DNA of 64,000 bases, taken from the NCBI GenBank assembly GCA_033762075.1, contig JANRLY010000019.1, positions 38,734-102,733 of the forward strand, written 5' to 3'. Numbering within the stretch: the stretch's first letter is position 1; each line of letters starts with the position of its first letter. Both the position numbers and the translations under genes were made by a program. Origin of the DNA: VFKI01 sp033762075 (GTDB lineage Bacteria; Pseudomonadota; Gammaproteobacteria; DSM-16500). Shown piece after piece: positions 62,639-64,000 of this stretch. The notes beneath the pieces were generated by a model that was not told where the DNA came from, made no database searches, and saw nothing but the letters and a program-made list of their open reading frames with translations.

Positions 62639-62947
62639 ATGTCTCGAAAGAAGTGGTCGCCTTCGGCTAAATTTGAAATTGCATTATTAGCGCTCAAAGG
62701 CGAAACAACAATAAATGAAATTTGCACGCGCTACCAAGTGTCGCCCTGTCAGGTGCACGCCTGGAAAAAGCAGCTGCTCGAACAAGGCGCGCAGCTATTT
62801 TCCAAGAGCGATAAAGTGGCGGACACAGCTCATAAGCTTGAACGGGAGCAAAGCAAGTTATTCGAAAAAATTGGACAACTCACAATTGAGCGTGACTTTT
62901 TAAAAAAAGCCTGGGGCAAATTCCAGGAGAACAGCGACGACAGTTAG
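62639..62947 (+). CDS. IS3-family transposase OrfA
   Basis: 102 residues from ATG 62639, after ggagga. An N-terminal HTH (SPSAKFEIALLALKGETT, INEICTRYQVSPCQVHAWKK) binds the IS ends, followed by a leucine-zipper-like helix (HKLEREQSKLFEKIGQL). It ends beyond a shifty A7 run that would send ribosomes into orfB. Confidence 0.92.
   Translation: MSRKKWSPSAKFEIALLALKGETTINEICTRYQVSPCQVHAWKKQLLEQGAQLFSKSDKVADTAHKLEREQSKLFEKIGQLTIERDFLKKAWGKFQENSDDS
62902..62908 (+). promoter_or_regulatory. Candidate -1 ribosomal frameshift site (A AAA AAA)
   Basis: Seven consecutive A residues read as (tt)A AAA AAA in the OrfA frame, the X XXY YYZ pattern. A -1 slip here joins OrfA to the frame of OrfB without an intervening stop, giving the OrfAB fusion expected for IS3 elements. 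Confidence 0.6.
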
Positions 62948-63825
62948 TAGAAATTGCGCCGGATGATTTAAGTGTAAGGCGATGTTGTGAGCTGTTAGGC
63001 GTCAACCGAAGCACGCTGTACTACCAGGGAAAACCAGTTGATGTTAATGATATCGATTTGCTAAATATTATTCGTGATATCTGGGAGCAGTACCCATTTT
63101 ATGGGTATCGCAGAATCACACGAGAACTGCGAGAAAATAAAGGAATAAAAGTAAATCGAAAACGTGTGCAGCGATTAATGGTCTGGGGTGGGATCCAGGG
63201 AATCCACCCTGGTCCTAATACCAGCAAACGAAACAAACTGCATGCAGTTCACAAATATTTATTGCGTGACGTGAATATTACGCGAGCAAATCAAGCATGG
63301 ATGATTGATATAACTTATTTACGCATGCCAAAAGGATTTATGTATTTGGTAGCAATTATTGATGTTTTTAGTCGGTATATTGTGGGTTGGTCAGTGTCAA
63401 ATACGTTGGAAACCGGATTCTGCATCGATGCGTTAAAATCAGCACTTACGTATGCAACGCCAGAAATTTTAAACAGCGATCAAGGAAGTCAGTTTACAAG
63501 TGATGATTGGATTCAGTACTTGCAAGAATGGGATATTAAAATTAGCATGACGGGCAAAGGTAGATGCACAGACAACATTTACATCGAACGATTTTGGCGA
63601 AGTTTTAAAAGCGAAGAATTTTATTTAAATGAATACGAAAGCGTGAAAGAACTGAAAAAATCGATTAACGCTTACATTGAATTTTATAACCGAAAACGCT
63701 GGCATCAATCGTTAGGTTATAAAACACCTGCATCAATTTATTTTGAGCAGGAAAGAAAAGCTTGTGGATATGTGGACGAGTCCTTCGGACCAGCCAACGC
63801 CCTGCGGGACGTGTGCACAAGCTGA
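62908..63825 (+). CDS. IS3-family transposase OrfB (DDE, reached by -1 frameshift)
   Basis: About 305 residues in the -1 frame after the slip site; the shorter independent frame begins at TTG 63058. LSVRRCCELLGVNRSTLYY is the typical start of the OrfB domain. The catalytic residues are Asp in AWMIDITYLRM, Asp in ILNSDQGSQFTS and Glu in IERFWRSFKSEEFY. The last ~20 residues look non-native and are encoded by the structured tail of the element. Confidence 0.9.
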   Translation, partial: SLGQIPGEQRRQLVEIAPDDLSVRRCCELLGVNRSTLYYQGKPVDVNDIDLLNIIRDIWEQYPFYGYRRITRELRENKGIKVNRKRVQRLMVWGGIQGIHPGPNTSKRNKLHAVHKYLLRDVNITRANQAWMIDITYLRMPKGFMYLVAIIDVFSRYIVGWSVSNTLETGFCIDALKSALTYATPEILNSDQGSQFTSDDWIQYLQEWDIKISMTGKGRCTDNIYIERFWRSFKSEEFYLNEYESVKELKKSINAYIEFYNRKRWHQSLGYKTPASIYFEQERKACGYVDESFGPANALRDVCTS

Positions 63826-63890
63826 TGGACAACGCTGAAAAGAGCGTTGACCACAGCTTGCGACACACTCGTTGTCTTCTCGCCCACATA
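63769..63890. other. Structured non-coding tail of the IS element
   Basis: tatgtggacgag (63769-63780) can pair with ctcgcccacata (63879-63890). Inside are a gtcc-ttcg-ggac hairpin and a long hairpin (63811-63868) with arms gtgtg/cacac, caagctg/cagcttg and caacgct/agcgttg. It overlaps the 3' end of orfB and runs toward the right inverted repeat. Function unknown. Confidence 0.6.
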
Positions 63891-64000
63891 CCCACGGCGC
63901 AGTAACAAAGGTGTTTTTTATTTTTATTAATTTTAAAAAAGCGGAGAGGCATCTCTCAAAAAAATTTCGAGGGGTGGTCTAGACGTTGGGGTCACTTTAA

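Larger units (their letters stand above)
62567..63996 (+). mobile_element. IS3-family insertion sequence
   Basis: A complete element of about 1430 bp. The imperfect terminal inverted repeats are agtgaccccc...tagaccaccc at the left and the matching gggtggtcta...ggggtcact at the right, with one indel. Within these lie orfA and an orfB in the -1 frame with a DDE catalytic triad. No clear target duplication is visible. It interrupts or borders the gene at 61947. Confidence 0.92.

Noticed and set aside
63818..63860. Hammerhead-ribozyme-like CTGATG...GAAA in the IS tail
   Set aside because: The core does not fit: CUGAUGA is CUGAUGG and the GAAA sits in the loop of a hairpin rather than after stem II. 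Only a generic structured segment is claimed.

Overview
The window reads as a chromosome segment of an AT-rich gammaproteobacterium of the order Legionellales (Coxiellaceae-, Berkiella- or Aquicella-like). The basis is the mix of ordinary gammaproteobacterial housekeeping blocks (lepA-lepB-rnc-era-recO-pdxJ, gltX-cysS, nrdAB, sdhE-ygfX, cydAB, bamD/rluD/pgeF), two LbtU-type outer-membrane porins, a Pht-like MFS carrier, and several proteins with eukaryote-facing sequence motifs. The order is an inference from gene content; no rRNA or tRNA gene is present to test it.

Layout. 1-2.8 kb: two divergent acidic multipass membrane proteins of unknown function. 2.8-7 kb: class Ia ribonucleotide reductase nrdAB behind DnaA-box-like and NrdR-box-like sites. 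7-21 kb: metabolic and accessory genes (M20 peptidase, aldehyde dehydrogenase, EamA exporter, zapE coupled to an EAL gene, pfkA, coiled-coil protein, MFS carrier, pncA with a patatin-like lipoprotein, ygfZ, and an ankyrin-like repeat protein with a basic nuclear-localisation-like tail behind a Fur-like site). 21-32.6 kb: bamD <-> rluD-pgeF, then cysS, gltX, pdxJ, recO, era, rnc, lepB and lepA on the minus strand. 32.7-38.4 kb: two small proteins (one with an FPPPP motif) and a signalling island: a LuxR-type HTH, an XRE regulator with a lone receiver protein, and a hybrid histidine kinase co-transcribed with a periplasmic binding protein. 38.4-40.9 kb: a likely three-gene operon of a 23-codon peptide, a SagB-like FMN dehydrogenase and a Bcr/CflA exporter, which looks like a minimal modified-peptide locus. 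40.8-50.1 kb: ygfX-sdhE, a Kbl-like protein that has lost its PLP-binding residues, an M17 aminopeptidase, a Do-type protease and an RND efflux pair. 50-57.5 kb: an ankyrin protein whose SD-supported start gives an N-myristoylation-like N-terminus, a 624-aa acidic-tailed protein, two LbtU-like porins, yggU, and an exported calpain-like protease paired with one porin. 57.5-62 kb: a degenerate GGDEF-EAL protein and the complete cydP-cydA-cydB-cydX operon, with both small subunits found by eye. 62.5-64 kb: an IS3-family element that appears to truncate its neighbour.

Two families of dispersed intergenic repeats recur: short palindromes built on gtcatCCCGCG...CGCGGGatgac (eight sites), and a ~55-bp non-palindromic motif (two copies). 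No CRISPR array, prophage, rRNA or tRNA was recognised. After small genes are counted, no gene-free stretch exceeds about 300 bases; the longest (15328-15621) holds only an 11-bp inverted repeat.

The most interesting items are the peptide/SagB/exporter operon beside a LuxPQ-like sensory cluster, the Kbl-like protein without a PLP lysine, the exported calpain-like protease, and three small or repeat proteins carrying candidate host-directed motifs (NLS-like tail, FPPPP, MGxxxS).
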